DNA of 64,000 nucleotides from Rhodanobacter sp. MP7CTX1. Its GTDB lineage: Bacteria; Pseudomonadota; Gammaproteobacteria; Xanthomonadales; Rhodanobacteraceae. Below, piece by piece: positions 8,394 through 18,464 of the stretch. Position 1 is the first letter of the stretch. Every line of letters begins with the position of its first letter. The notes below the pieces were generated by a model. The model had not been told where the DNA came from, did no database searches, and saw nothing but the letters and a program-made list of their open reading frames with translations. The stretch lies in assembly GCF_014205795.1 (NCBI RefSeq), contig NZ_JACHCN010000011.1, positions 62,001 through 126,000 of the forward strand, in the 5' to 3' direction. A program made the position numbers and the translations under genes.

Positions 8394-10388
8394 ATGATGA
8401 ACAGTTCAGGGATCAAGTCGGTGCTGGTGGCATCGATCGGAATGGCTCTTTCTTCGTCAGCCTTCGCTGGCAGTATCACGCAGGCGATACCCACGCCCTC
8501 CGTAGCCGCAGCAAACTTCAATGTCAGTTCCTTGCGCACTGACGGCAGCTACGATCGCTTCATCATCAGGTATCGCGTGGGATCGACTGAGCAGGGAAGC
8601 CAGACGGCTGCCGTGCAGAATATTAGCGCTGCCGCCGCACGTGCTCGCTTGGGCAACGCACCGCGCGTGAACTACAAGCGCAAGCTGGCGACCGGCGCTG
8701 AGCTGGTGACCACCTCACGCAAGCTGAATCAGGCAGAGGCGGCGGCATTCATCCAGTCCATCGCGGCCGACCCGGCCGTAGAACACGTCGCCCCGGACGT
8801 GCTCCGGCAAGCCGTGTTGGATACCAACTCGCCCAATGCCATCACGACGGCGTTCATGCCGAACGATCCCAACTTTGCCACCTATCAGACTGACTATCTG
8901 GCAGGGAACGGTGCCCCTACAGCGAAGAACAAGGTGGCCAACTACGGCGGCGTCAATATCGTCGGAGCCTGGAACCTTGCCGATGGCAAAGGCGCGACCA
9001 TCGCGGTGCTGGATACCGGCATCGTCAAGCATGCTGATGTAAATACCTCGATGGCGGATGCTGGCTACGACTTCACCAGCGATGCTCTGGTCTCTGGTCG
9101 CACATCAGCCGGCCGCGCGCCGGGTGGTTGGGATCTGGGTGACTGGACGACGGGCGATCGATACACGACCACCAACGGTGGTTGCATTAATCCGGGCAGT
9201 GGCGGCCACGATAGCTCCTGGCACGGCACCCATGTGGCCAGCGCCAGTGGTGCCGAGTTGACCAACAATGGGGTTGGTATGGCGGGCATTGCGTATAACG
9301 CCAAGGTGATTCCGGTCCGCGTACTGGGCCACTGCGGAGGCACTGACAGTGACATCGACGACGCCATCGTGTGGGCCGCGGGTGGTCACGTGGAAGGCAT
9401 CCCCGACAACCCGAACCCGGCGCAAGTGATCAATCTCAGTCTTGGGGGGCCGAGTACGTGCACAGCCAAGGACGATCCTGCTATTGCCATTGCCAAGGCG
9501 AATGCCTTGGGTGCCGTGGTCGTGGTCGCTGCCGGTAACAGCGGCGAGGATGTCGTCGGCAGCTCCCCGGCCAGCTGCCCCGGTGCGATCACGGTGGCTT
9601 CGACTGGCGTCACCAGCAAGCTTGCGTACTATTCAAATTACAATGGCCCCAAGGAAAGTATCGTGGCCTTGAGCGCGTTTGGCGGCGGTGTCAACGTCAA
9701 TGATGGCGAATCGGGGACCCAGTTGAACCCGGAAGGTTTTGCCTGGCAAGCCCTGAATAACAGCGCAACGGCACCGGCGGCCAGCCCTGGTGGCGATACC
9801 TACGGCGGCATGGCGGGCACTTCGCAGGCCGCCCCGCACGTTACCGGCGCTGTTGCATTGATGCAGAGCGCCCGAGTTGGCGCAGGCTTGCCGCTGCTGA
9901 CGCCTGCCCAGGTACTCAGCATCCTGAAGAGTACAGCGCGAGTACCAAAAGTTACCCCGGATCCGTCAAAGACATTTGGTGCAGGCATTCTCGATGCAGG
10001 CGCTGCTGTAGCGGCGGCAGCGACCTTTGGCACTGACGTCCCCCCACCACCGGTCCCGGACAGTTCCACTGTGCTCACCAGCGGCATCATGGTGGCTGGC
10101 CAGTCGGGATCAGTCGGCGCCAGTACGGTCTACAAGCTGGATGTTCCAGCCGGGGCGCTCGCACTGACCCTGCGCACGTTAGGAGGCAGTGGCAACGTAT
10201 CTCTCTACGTCAAGGTGGGTTCCGTGGGTAGCGCTACCAACTACGACTTCAAATCGGCATCGAGTTCCGGAACGAGTAAATCAGTGGCGATCTCGCGCCC
10301 GCGGGTTGCCAGCTACTACGTCACCTTGGTGGGCGACTCCGCGTACAGTGGCGTGACGGTGCTCGGCACGTTCACCGCACCGAAGTAA
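8394..10388 (+). CDS. Secreted S8 family serine peptidase (subtilisin-like) with PPC domain
   Basis: 664-residue exported protease. Order of parts: signal peptide (ending near SAFA-GS), inhibitor-like propeptide to about residue 140, subtilase domain, then a C-terminal pre-peptidase (PPC) beta domain from about residue 565. The catalytic triad is visible: Asp in AVLDTGIVKH (about 207), His in HGTHVAS (about 277) and Ser in GTSQAAPH (about 477). It should be secreted through Sec and the type II system and degrade extracellular protein. The start at 8394 is preferred over an in-frame ATG at 8379 because GGAGA is eight bases upstream. It is a single-gene unit bounded by a strong hairpin. Confidence 0.95.
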   Translation: MMNSSGIKSVLVASIGMALSSSAFAGSITQAIPTPSVAAANFNVSSLRTDGSYDRFIIRYRVGSTEQGSQTAAVQNISAAAARARLGNAPRVNYKRKLATGAELVTTSRKLNQAEAAAFIQSIAADPAVEHVAPDVLRQAVLDTNSPNAITTAFMPNDPNFATYQTDYLAGNGAPTAKNKVANYGGVNIVGAWNLADGKGATIAVLDTGIVKHADVNTSMADAGYDFTSDALVSGRTSAGRAPGGWDLGDWTTGDRYTTTNGGCINPGSGGHDSSWHGTHVASASGAELTNNGVGMAGIAYNAKVIPVRVLGHCGGTDSDIDDAIVWAAGGHVEGIPDNPNPAQVINLSLGGPSTCTAKDDPAIAIAKANALGAVVVVAAGNSGEDVVGSSPASCPGAITVASTGVTSKLAYYSNYNGPKESIVALSAFGGGVNVNDGESGTQLNPEGFAWQALNNSATAPAASPGGDTYGGMAGTSQAAPHVTGAVALMQSARVGAGLPLLTPAQVLSILKSTARVPKVTPDPSKTFGAGILDAGAAVAAAATFGTDVPPPPVPDSSTVLTSGIMVAGQSGSVGASTVYKLDVPAGALALTLRTLGGSGNVSLYVKVGSVGSATNYDFKSASSSGTSKSVAISRPRVASYYVTLVGDSAYSGVTVLGTFTAPK

Positions 10389-10413
10389 ACACCGAGTTGA
10401 TAGCAGGCAAACC

Positions 10414-10443
10414 GAGGACTCCGCCCTCCAGGTCGGAGTCCTC
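10414..10443 (+). terminator. Hairpin after the S8 protease gene
   Basis: GAGGACTCCG and CGGAGTCCTC form a perfect 10-bp stem with a 10-base loop, 26 bases after the protease stop. There is no T-run, so termination may need Rho, or the hairpin may protect the 3' end of the mRNA. Confidence 0.6.
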
Positions 10444-10653
10444 CACGCCACGGCCGACTCAATGCCGCGACGCCGAAGGGCCGCGATTGAAGTTCGCAAC
10501 TTCAAGTCCCGCACACACCGGTTTTCAGGACGTGCGACGGATACGTGCGTCTGAAAGACCTGACTGACCTACAGATACAAATCATGTCCTTCGACACACG
10601 CTGAGTACGGCGGGTGCGGGCCGAATTCGTAATTACGCATAGGGAGATGTGTC

Positions 10654-13600
10654 TTGAACAAAATCTACAGCAAGGTATGGAACAAGTCGCTGGGCATGCT
10701 CGTGGTTGCATCGGAGTTCGCCAATGCCAGTGGCAAGGGCGCCGCATCGAAACGTCTCAGAGCCGCGACCGCGGCTGCGGGTGTCGTCATGGCGCTAGGC
10801 GCTGGCCCGGCAGTGGCTACGGATGCTTTCGGCAAGTCGACGGATACGACGACGGCACGCTGGTTGACCACAAACGCGGTGAACAAGAGTCAACAGCATG
10901 TATCCGTTGGAGGCATCGCAGGGACTATCCATTATCTTCAGTTCAATGATGCCAATAGCGGCACGAACAACGTGGCCAGCGGCCCTCTCGACATCACCAG
11001 CACCGATACTTTGAATGGCCCGCGATTGAATTCAGTGGACGTGGATCTGGCAGCCGTCGGTCAGGGTGCAGCCAGTGCGTTAGGCGGCGGTGCTGGCTAT
11101 AACTCAACCACGGGTGCGTGGACCACGCCGAGCTACACCTTGCCGAGCGCGGGCGGCACCAATACATACCATGATGCAGGTAGCGCACTCAGCGCGCTGG
11201 ACGTGTACGCCGGCGGTATCAACGCAAATGGCACCAAGTACTTCCACACCAAGTCCACGCTCACCGATGCCTCCGCGACGGGTACCAACGCGCTGGCGGT
11301 AGGTCCGGCGGCACTGGCCAGCGGCAACAACACGATTGCGGAAGGTAATGGTGCTCAGGCCATCGGCAACAATGCCGTAGCCATTGGTCAGGGCGTAAGG
11401 GCCCAGGGCGCGAATAGCATCGTATTCGGCAGCGGAAATTCGTACACCGGCGCGGCGTCGACTGGCGCGATCGTGATCGGTCAAGGTGCCTCGGCCACCG
11501 ACGACACCACGACGGGCACAACGATCGGGTCGAGCAACAGCGTCGTCATCGGTAACGGTGCGATTGCTTACTCGGGCGCCCAATACGGGGTGGCTTTGGG
11601 CTTTGGTGCAGGTGTGGCGCAGCTGAGCAAGGATGCCATCGCGATTGGCAAATCGGCCATCGGCTATGGCGATGACTCCATGGCGCTCGGCACCAAGAGC
11701 TATTCGGTAGGCCCCGGATCGCTGGCAATTGGCATGTCTGCGACTTCGCTGGGCACCAACAGCGTGGCCTTGGGCAAAAGCGCGTACGCGTGGGCCAACA
11801 ACAGCACAGCACTTGGCACCGGGGCGTATGCCAGTGGTACCAACTCACTCAATGCAAGCGACCTGGGCGGTGCATCGGCCATCGGTTTCCAGGCGCATGC
11901 GAACGGTGATGGAAGCGTGGCCATAGGCCTCAAGAGTCTGGCCAATGGACTCAACCTGGGTACAACCGACGCGGTAGCTATCGGCAACTCCAGTGTGGCT
12001 TGGGGCACGGACAGCATCGGCATTGGCCATGGCGCGGTCGCCGCGTTTACTAACGACCAGGCGATAGGCGCCAAGGCCTGGGCGGGCAGCGGAAATGGCA
12101 CTCGCAACATGGCTATCGGCAATGCTGCGACGGCCGGCAATCGCACGCCCGGTAGTGCGGATATAAGTGATTCCATCGCCTTTGGCGCCTCATCAACCGC
12201 CAGCAAGAACCAAGCGCAGGCGATGGGTGTCAATGCGACAGCGGACGGTGTGCGGAGCGTGTCCGTGGGCTACCAGGCGGGCGCGGAAGGCGACAATTCC
12301 CTGGCCCTGGGCAGTGACTCACTTGCGCTTGGTACGCATTCGGTGGCGGCCGGTGCGAGCAGCTTCGCAGTGGGCGACGAGAGTTCCGCATTCGGCAGCT
12401 ATTCCGATGCGGAGGGAAACAACAGCATGGCGATCGGTGCGCACAGTTTTGCCTTCGGTACCGGTTCATCGGCGTTTGGGTGGAAGGCGCAGGCGACCCA
12501 TGACTACGCCACGGCCGCGGGCTACAACAGCTTCGCTGACGCGATAGGTGCGTCCGCTTTCGGAAGCGGTGCGTCCGCGACCGCAAGCCATGCCACGGCA
12601 ACCGGCCATGGCGCGGTAGCGAGTGGGCAGAACAGCGCCGCTTACGGCGCCGGTGCCCAGGCAACCGGTCCTGCTGGTGTCGCTATCGGCGGCAATGCTG
12701 TGGATGCGAATGGCAACGCACTACTTGGAGATGCCAACGGGGACCCGATAGATACCGCCGCGACCAGTGCCGGTGTGGGTGGTACGGCAGTGGGCGCCAG
12801 CGCACAGGCAAGTAGTTTTGGCGCTGCGGCGTTCGGCGTCGGCGCTTTTGCGACAGGGCAGCAATCCACTGCAGTAGGCGCACGGGCCAATGCATCCGGG
12901 GACTACGGCACCGCGCTCGGAGCCCGTGCTCAGGCGGTTGGAAACGCGGCCTCGGCGCTTGGTGCCGGCAGTGCTGCAAATGGCGACTTCAGCGTCGCGT
13001 TCGGTTCCTTGGTGGATGCGGGCGGCGTTGTTAACGGTCGCCCGACCGGACACCTGGTCGCCACCACAGCGAATGGGCTGGCTTCTACCGCGATCGGCCC
13101 CGGCGCCGTAACGACTTCTCCGGCTTACGGCGCGGTAGCGCTTGGCACCATTGCCACTGCCGAAGGACGTTACAGCCTGGCCGAAGGTACGTCGAGTCAC
13201 GCCAAGAACGACTATGCCATCGCCATCGGCGCACGCACCAATGTGTTCGCCGACTATGGCGTTGGTTTAGGCTACGCCAGCCTCGTCGAGGCCTATGGTG
13301 GCGTCGCGCTCGGCGTAGGTAGCCGCGTCACTGCTGACGCGCTCAACGCCATTGCCATTGGCTCTGGCTCACTGGCCAACCGTGCCAACACGATGTCGAT
13401 AGGCTACGCCGGCCACGAGCGTCAGATCACCAATGTCGCCCCTGGCACACAGACAACGGACGCGGTGAACAAGGCTCAGCTGGATGCCGTTTCATCGACG
13501 CACCTATTCGTCGCTGAGGGTGCAACCGATGGCAGTGAGGATGCCTTGGCGTTGGGCACACATTCGGTGGCGGCGGGTGCGAGCAGTTTCGCGGTCGGTG

Positions 13601-16092
13601 TAGAGAGTTCCGCATACGGCGCGTCTTCCGATGCAGAGGGCCTCAACAGCACCGCGATGGGTGCGCACAGTTTCGCGAACGGTACCGGTTCATCCGCGCT
13701 GGGCTGGACTGCCGTGGCAGCTAATGACTACGCCACGGCTGTTGGCTATAGCAGCCTCGCCAGCGCAACAGGCGCGTCGGCTTTCGGTAGCGGCGCGGCG
13801 GCAACGGCAAACGGTGCAACGGCGACCGGCTACAACAGTGTCGCCTCGGGCGACCGATCGCTGGCGGTGGGTCAAGCCGCACAAGCGGTGGGTACTGAAA
13901 GTGTCGCTGTGGGTGGTGGCAACTTGATGTTGGACGGCTCGGTTTCTGTGGCAGAAGCGAAAGGTCTTGGCGCATCGGCCTTCGGTGCGGGTGCCGTGGC
14001 ATCGAGCGATTTCGCGACTTCGCTTGGCTGGAGTTCGTTTGCGGCTGACGTCAATAGCACGGCGGTCGGCGGTGAGGCGAGAAGCATCGGCATATTGTCG
14101 ACTTCGCTAGGCTTCGCTTCAGACGCGTATGGCGATTACGCCACGTCGATTGGCGGGAACAGCACTGCGCATGGCGAGAACACCACCTCGGTGGGGGCGA
14201 ACAGTATGGCGTCCAGCAATGGCGGCACTGCCCTTGGTGCTGATGCCTGGGCATTGGGGGACAACTCCATCGCCATCGGCGCACACTCGTTCAGTAAGCG
14301 CGCTAACACAGTCTCAGTAGGAGGTGCCGGTGATGAGCGTCAGATCACCAACGTCGCCGCTGGCACCGAAGCAACCGATGCGGTGAACAAGGGCCAGCTG
14401 GATGCCGTGGCGAAGTCTACGTCGCAGGCGTCTCACCTGTTTGCCGCGGACGGTGTGACCGATGGCAGCGAGGACGCCTTGGCGTTGGGCACGCATTCGG
14501 TGGCGGCGGGTGCGAACAGCTTCGCGGTGGGTGACCACAGTGCGGCCTACGGCGCAGGCTCGGACGCCGAAGGTGTCAACAGCACGGCGTTGGGCTCAGG
14601 CAGCTTCGCCTTTAAAGACGGTGCGACGGCGGTGGGTGCCGGAGCGAACGTGACCAATCTGTTCAGTACGTCGCTGGGCTACGGCAGTATGGCCAGTGGC
14701 TCCAATAGCGTGGCGCTGGGCGCGAGGTCCGTGGCTGATCGCGACAATACGGTGTCGGTGGGTAGCGTCGGGGGCGAACGGCAAATCACCAACGTCGCAG
14801 ATGGCAGCCAGGCTACGGATGCCATAAACAAGCGCCAGCTCGATACCGCGATCGCCACTGCCGGCAGCTCCGGAGGCGAGTTGACCAACGCGGTGAAATA
14901 CGACGACAGTAGTAAGGGCCAAGCCACTCTAGCTGGCACTCACGGAACGCGGATCAGCAATGTGCAGGCCGGCGGCGAGTCGACCGACGCGGCAACGGTG
15001 GGTCAGGTTGCCGGTGTGTACGCCGCGATGGGTGGTGGTGCTGGCCTGACTGCCAGTGGCGGCTCGGCCCTACCGAACTTTGTGATCCAGGGCAGTCGCT
15101 ACAGCAATGTGGGCGATGCGCTGAGGGCATTGAACGGTGTCCTGACTGGTGCGGTGAATAACATCATCTCGCTCCGCAATGATGTGACTGCCCTGCAGCA
15201 AGCTCCGCACAACGTAGTGGTGGATCCCAACGGTGGTCGCATCGTGGCGGGCGGTGCCAGCGACGGCAGCGATAAGGCGAACGTGGCGACTGGTTCCAAG
15301 GGCGTGGCGCTGGGTTCCGGAGCCTCCGTGGGCGGCGATCACGGCACCGCGGTGGGCGGCGATAGCTACGCGGCCGGCCGCAACGACACGGCCATCGGCG
15401 GCAACGCCAAGGTGAAGGCCGACGGCAGTACGGCGGTCGGTGCGAATACCAGCATTGCGGTAGCCGCGACCAACGCAGCAGCAGTGGGTGAAGGTGCCTC
15501 GGTAACCGCTGCTTCGGGCACTGCGCTGGGGCAGGGCAGTTCGGTGACGGCGACCGGTGCAGTTGCGTTGGGTCAAGGCTCGGTAGCCAACCGTGCCAAT
15601 ACGGTGTCAGTGGGCAACTCGGGCGCCCAGCGCCAGGTCACTAACGTGGCGGCCGGCACCCAGGTTACCGATGCGGCAAACTACGGCCAGGTGCAGGCTG
15701 CGCTGGTTACTGCCAAGACGTATACCGACGCTGGCGACAAGACCACCTTGCAGTCCGCCAATGCGTATACGGACCAGAAGTTGGGTAATTTCGCCAGCAC
15801 CAACGACCTCAATACGTTGCGTAATCAAGTCAGCCAGCAGCTCTATGGAGTTAACCAGCGCCTTGACCGCGTCGGGGCCATGGGTGCGGCGATGTCGCAG
15901 ATGGCGTTCAGTACTCAGGGCATCAACACGCCAAACCGACTGGGTATGGGCGTTGGCGGCTACGGTGGGCAGGCCGCAATGTCGGTGGGCTATTCGCACC
16001 AGATCACCCCGAAAGCCAATCTTACATTTGGTGCGGCGATCAGCGGTGGCGGCGAGAGTTCGGGTGGTGTTGGCCTAGGTGTGGGCTGGTAA
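10654..16092 (+). CDS. Giant trimeric autotransporter adhesin (YadA/Hep_Hag type)
   Basis: 1812-residue surface adhesin. The N-terminus MNKIYSKVWNKSLGMLVVAS is an ESPR extended signal peptide, followed by a hydrophobic segment cleaved near AVA-TD. A very long left-handed beta-roll head follows, built of Hep_Hag repeats (A-x-G-x-x-A/S pattern). It is interrupted by four neck motifs (RQITNVA-x-G-x-x-x-TDAVNKxQL) near 13.4, 14.35, 14.8 and 15.65 kb. The last 90 residues form a short coiled coil and the YadA beta-barrel anchor (QQLYGVNQRLDRVGAMGAAM). The start is TTG at 10654, supported by AGGGAGA at 10641-10647 and by the conserved ESPR. It should trimerise in the outer membrane and mediate attachment or biofilm formation. 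Confidence 0.95.
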   Translation: MNKIYSKVWNKSLGMLVVASEFANASGKGAASKRLRAATAAAGVVMALGAGPAVATDAFGKSTDTTTARWLTTNAVNKSQQHVSVGGIAGTIHYLQFNDANSGTNNVASGPLDITSTDTLNGPRLNSVDVDLAAVGQGAASALGGGAGYNSTTGAWTTPSYTLPSAGGTNTYHDAGSALSALDVYAGGINANGTKYFHTKSTLTDASATGTNALAVGPAALASGNNTIAEGNGAQAIGNNAVAIGQGVRAQGANSIVFGSGNSYTGAASTGAIVIGQGASATDDTTTGTTIGSSNSVVIGNGAIAYSGAQYGVALGFGAGVAQLSKDAIAIGKSAIGYGDDSMALGTKSYSVGPGSLAIGMSATSLGTNSVALGKSAYAWANNSTALGTGAYASGTNSLNASDLGGASAIGFQAHANGDGSVAIGLKSLANGLNLGTTDAVAIGNSSVAWGTDSIGIGHGAVAAFTNDQAIGAKAWAGSGNGTRNMAIGNAATAGNRTPGSADISDSIAFGASSTASKNQAQAMGVNATADGVRSVSVGYQAGAEGDNSLALGSDSLALGTHSVAAGASSFAVGDESSAFGSYSDAEGNNSMAIGAHSFAFGTGSSAFGWKAQATHDYATAAGYNSFADAIGASAFGSGASATASHATATGHGAVASGQNSAAYGAGAQATGPAGVAIGGNAVDANGNALLGDANGDPIDTAATSAGVGGTAVGASAQASSFGAAAFGVGAFATGQQSTAVGARANASGDYGTALGARAQAVGNAASALGAGSAANGDFSVAFGSLVDAGGVVNGRPTGHLVATTANGLASTAIGPGAVTTSPAYGAVALGTIATAEGRYSLAEGTSSHAKNDYAIAIGARTNVFADYGVGLGYASLVEAYGGVALGVGSRVTADALNAIAIGSGSLANRANTMSIGYAGHERQITNVAPGTQTTDAVNKAQLDAVSSTHLFVAEGATDGSEDALALGTHSVAAGASSFAVGVESSAYGASSDAEGLNSTAMGAHSFANGTGSSALGWTAVAANDYATAVGYSSLASATGASAFGSGAAATANGATATGYNSVASGDRSLAVGQAAQAVGTESVAVGGGNLMLDGSVSVAEAKGLGASAFGAGAVASSDFATSLGWSSFAADVNSTAVGGEARSIGILSTSLGFASDAYGDYATSIGGNSTAHGENTTSVGANSMASSNGGTALGADAWALGDNSIAIGAHSFSKRANTVSVGGAGDERQITNVAAGTEATDAVNKGQLDAVAKSTSQASHLFAADGVTDGSEDALALGTHSVAAGANSFAVGDHSAAYGAGSDAEGVNSTALGSGSFAFKDGATAVGAGANVTNLFSTSLGYGSMASGSNSVALGARSVADRDNTVSVGSVGGERQITNVADGSQATDAINKRQLDTAIATAGSSGGELTNAVKYDDSSKGQATLAGTHGTRISNVQAGGESTDAATVGQVAGVYAAMGGGAGLTASGGSALPNFVIQGSRYSNVGDALRALNGVLTGAVNNIISLRNDVTALQQAPHNVVVDPNGGRIVAGGASDGSDKANVATGSKGVALGSGASVGGDHGTAVGGDSYAAGRNDTAIGGNAKVKADGSTAVGANTSIAVAATNAAAVGEGASVTAASGTALGQGSSVTATGAVALGQGSVANRANTVSVGNSGAQRQVTNVAAGTQVTDAANYGQVQAALVTAKTYTDAGDKTTLQSANAYTDQKLGNFASTNDLNTLRNQVSQQLYGVNQRLDRVGAMGAAMSQMAFSTQGINTPNRLGMGVGGYGGQAAMSVGYSHQITPKANLTFGAAISGGGESSGGVGLGVGW
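12313..14600 (+). repeat. Three long imperfect repeats inside the adhesin gene
   Basis: A segment coding for ALGTHSVAAGxxSFAVG and about 100 following residues occurs three times, starting near 12325, 13549 and 14482. The first two copies run over about 330 bases. The third is shorter. Copies 2 and 3 share the preceding DGSEDALALG stretch and each follows a neck motif, so head-plus-neck units seem to have been duplicated. Such repeats could recombine and change adhesin length. Confidence 0.75.
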
Positions 16093-16140
16093 GTTAGTCA
16101 GGACTGGATGACCGATCGGGCTGCTCAAAGCGGTATTGGT

Positions 16141-16170
16141 GGCAGACCTCCCCAGGTGCGGAGGTCTGCC
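16141..16170. terminator. Bidirectional hairpin between adhesin and photolyase genes
   Basis: GGCAGACCTCC and GGAGGTCTGCC form a perfect 11-bp stem with an 8-base loop. It lies between two convergent genes, 48 bases from each stop codon, and could end transcription from both sides. It lacks a clear T-run. Confidence 0.65.
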
Positions 16171-16217
16171 ACTCTGATATCAACGTGAAGACTGTCTGCG
16201 CTCCAGCGAGAGCTGGA

Positions 16218-17651
16218 TCAACGGTTGCGCAAACTCTGATACGCGGTCAGCGCATCCTGGCGAGACCCGGCAACATCAATCATTGGCGCCGGGTAACCGC
16301 TGCGGGTCAGTAGTGACGAATCCTTCCAGGGTTCGTGCAGTAGATCCAGCGGTGCATCTGCCAGTTCGGGCAGCCAGCGCCTGAGATAGATGCCCTGGGG
16401 GTCGAATTTTTTCGCCTGGGTGACCGGGTTGAACACCCGGAAATAGGGTGCAGCATCGGCACCAGAGCCGGCCACCCACTGCCAGCCTAGCGTGTTGTTG
16501 GCGAGATCCGCGTCGACCAGCGTGTCCCAGAACCAGCGCGCGCCATGGAGCCAGTGCTGGCGCAGGTTCTTGGTCAGGAAACTGGCGACGATCATGCGCA
16601 CGCGATTGTGCATCCAGCCGGTATGCCATAGCTCGCGCATGCCGGCGTCGACCAGTGGAATGCCAGTGCGACCCTGCTGCCAGCGTTCGAGTCGCACTTC
16701 ATCGGGCGGGGCCCACGGGAAACTTTCGAAGCGCGGATTGAAGTTTTCAGTGGGCGTGTGCGGGAAGTGATAGAGCAGATGATGGGCAAATTCGCGCCAG
16801 CCCAGCTCGCGCAGATAAGGCTCGATGTCTGCGCACTGTCGCGTATCCACGCGTTGCGAGTGTTCGTGCAGGGCGAAGTGGATCTGCCTCGGCGAAATTT
16901 CCCCGAAATGCAGATGGGGTGACAGTCGTGACGTGCCGTGCCGCGCAGGCAGGTCGCGCGCATGCGCGTAATCGCTGATGGCGTCGTCGCAGAACAGTTC
17001 CAGCATCTCCTGGGCGCCTTGTTCGCCGGGTTGCCAGGTTTCGTTAAGTCCGCTGTCCCAGTCGATGCGCGGAAGCAGACCCAAGGCGGCCAGCGGCAGA
17101 CTGCCAGGTAGTGTCAGCCAATCAGCCGCCGCGGGCTCCGGCAACGGCGCGGTCGCATTCACGCGGGCTCGGAGATTGCGCCAGTAGGGCGTGAATACGC
17201 GATACGGCTCGCCTTGCTGGGTACTGATCTGCCAAGGCTCCGACCATAGCGCGGCGGCGTGACTGTGCACCTCGATGCCGTGTTCGCGCAGTGCCGTTTT
17301 GATCCGCGTGTCATGTGCGATGGCCGCCGGCTCGTACAGGCGGTTCCAGTACACGGCTTGCGCGCCGGTCTGCTTGATCAGCTCCAGCAAGACCGGCAGG
17401 CTGTCGCCCTGAACTAGATGCAGGGCGGCTTGACGCTCATGCAGTTGGGCCTGGAGCGAGGCCAGCGAGTGATGCAGCCACCAGCGACTGGCCGCCCCCG
17501 CGGGCCATGGAGCATCCTGCTTGGCCGCTTGCTCGTGAGGGGTGTGGATGAACACCGGCAGGATGCGCGTATGCCGGGCGCAGGCGGCCACCAGTGCAGG
17601 ATTGTCGGCGAGGCGCAGATCCCGGCGAAACAACACCACGGCCGTGGTCAT
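16218..17651 (-). CDS. phrB: Deoxyribodipyrimidine photolyase (CPD photolyase, class I)
   Basis: 477-residue flavoprotein that uses blue light to split cyclobutane pyrimidine dimers in DNA. The N-terminal antenna-binding Rossmann domain starts VVLFRRDLRLADNPAL. The FAD domain contains GTSRLSPHLHFGEIS, WREFAHHLLYHFP, TGWMHNRVRMIVASFLTKNL and NTLGWQWVAGSG, all hallmarks of class I photolyases. The length is normal. It begins 21 bases after the anti-sigma gene and is the last gene of a sigma/anti-sigma/photolyase operon, which implies induction by light-driven or oxidative stress through that sigma factor. Confidence 0.95.
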   Translation of the reverse strand: MTTAVVLFRRDLRLADNPALVAACARHTRILPVFIHTPHEQAAKQDAPWPAGAASRWWLHHSLASLQAQLHERQAALHLVQGDSLPVLLELIKQTGAQAVYWNRLYEPAAIAHDTRIKTALREHGIEVHSHAAALWSEPWQISTQQGEPYRVFTPYWRNLRARVNATAPLPEPAAADWLTLPGSLPLAALGLLPRIDWDSGLNETWQPGEQGAQEMLELFCDDAISDYAHARDLPARHGTSRLSPHLHFGEISPRQIHFALHEHSQRVDTRQCADIEPYLRELGWREFAHHLLYHFPHTPTENFNPRFESFPWAPPDEVRLERWQQGRTGIPLVDAGMRELWHTGWMHNRVRMIVASFLTKNLRQHWLHGARWFWDTLVDADLANNTLGWQWVAGSGADAAPYFRVFNPVTQAKKFDPQGIYLRRWLPELADAPLDLLHEPWKDSSLLTRSGYPAPMIDVAGSRQDALTAYQSLRNR

Positions 17652-17672
17652 GATGGAAGCATCATGACCGGA

Positions 17673-18464
17673 CTACGCCGACGTCTGCCCGGCGTTCCGA
17701 TGGTAGGCACTCGCGACCTTGCTCGTGTGGTCCCCCGCATCAGGCGCACCGCTGATCACACCCTTGGCGATGACCGCGCCGGTAGGCTGACCGGTTGGCG
17801 AACCACCGATCGGTTCGACCGAGACGGCAAGTGCGGCGGTTGGGCCGAGCTGCGCGAGCAGGGTGGGATCCAAGGCCAGGGTGGTGGGTTTGTCGCGCGC
17901 AATCATGCCCACCGCGATGGGCTTTTGCCCGGACGGAATCAGCCAAAGCTCGGGAGCACGCCCTTGCGCGAAGGCGACCGGTGTTGCCGGCACCACGACC
18001 ATCCGCGCGTGCTGCAAGTCCATGGTGGCAGTCCAGCCGGTGACGCCATTGTCCTGCTGGATGGTGGAAGCCATGTAACCGGCGCTGACCACCGTGGGTG
18101 TGGGTGCCAGGTGGGGCAGGGAGACCACGACTATCAACGCGGCGGCCACGACACTGGCACCGATGCCAAGCCAATGCCATAGCTGCAGGTTGTCCCAAAG
18201 CCCCTTGCGTGGCTGGATCCTGGCCGGTGCATCCAGCTGCAGCGCGTCGTGAATCCGCGCCCAGACGTAGGGCGCTGGCGCGACGTCGGCGATTTGATCA
18301 GCCAAAGGCATCAGGCGCCGCTGCCATAACGCAACCGCCGTCGCGGCCTCGCCCGTGGTCTCGATTTCATGGGCGACCGCGGCGCGCGCGTCGGCATCGA
18401 GCACGCCCAGCACGTACTCGGCGTAGCGCAGATTGTTGTTGCCGTCGTCGGCTGGTGTGTTCAT
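17673..18464 (-). CDS. Membrane anti-sigma factor, RskA type
   Basis: 263-residue anti-sigma factor. The N-terminal cytoplasmic part (LRYAEYVLGVLDADARAAV) would bind the sigma factor; a single transmembrane helix lies at about 97-117 (LGIGASVVAAALIVVVSLP); the periplasmic RskA C-terminal domain follows (VAFAQGRAPELWLIPSGQKP). It lacks the HxxxCxxC zinc motif of ChrR-like anti-sigma factors, so it is probably released by regulated proteolysis or redox change rather than zinc loss. The start ATG at 18464 overlaps the sigma stop by four bases. Confidence 0.9.
   Translation of the reverse strand: MNTPADDGNNNLRYAEYVLGVLDADARAAVAHEIETTGEAATAVALWQRRLMPLADQIADVAPAPYVWARIHDALQLDAPARIQPRKGLWDNLQLWHWLGIGASVVAAALIVVVSLPHLAPTPTVVSAGYMASTIQQDNGVTGWTATMDLQHARMVVVPATPVAFAQGRAPELWLIPSGQKPIAVGMIARDKPTTLALDPTLLAQLGPTAALAVSVEPIGGSPTGQPTGAVIAKGVISGAPDAGDHTSKVASAYHRNAGQTSA

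Noticed and set aside
8020-8394. 124-codon frame on the minus strand upstream of the desaturase
   Set aside because: No family similarity; it covers the divergent promoter region and the protease ribosome binding site.
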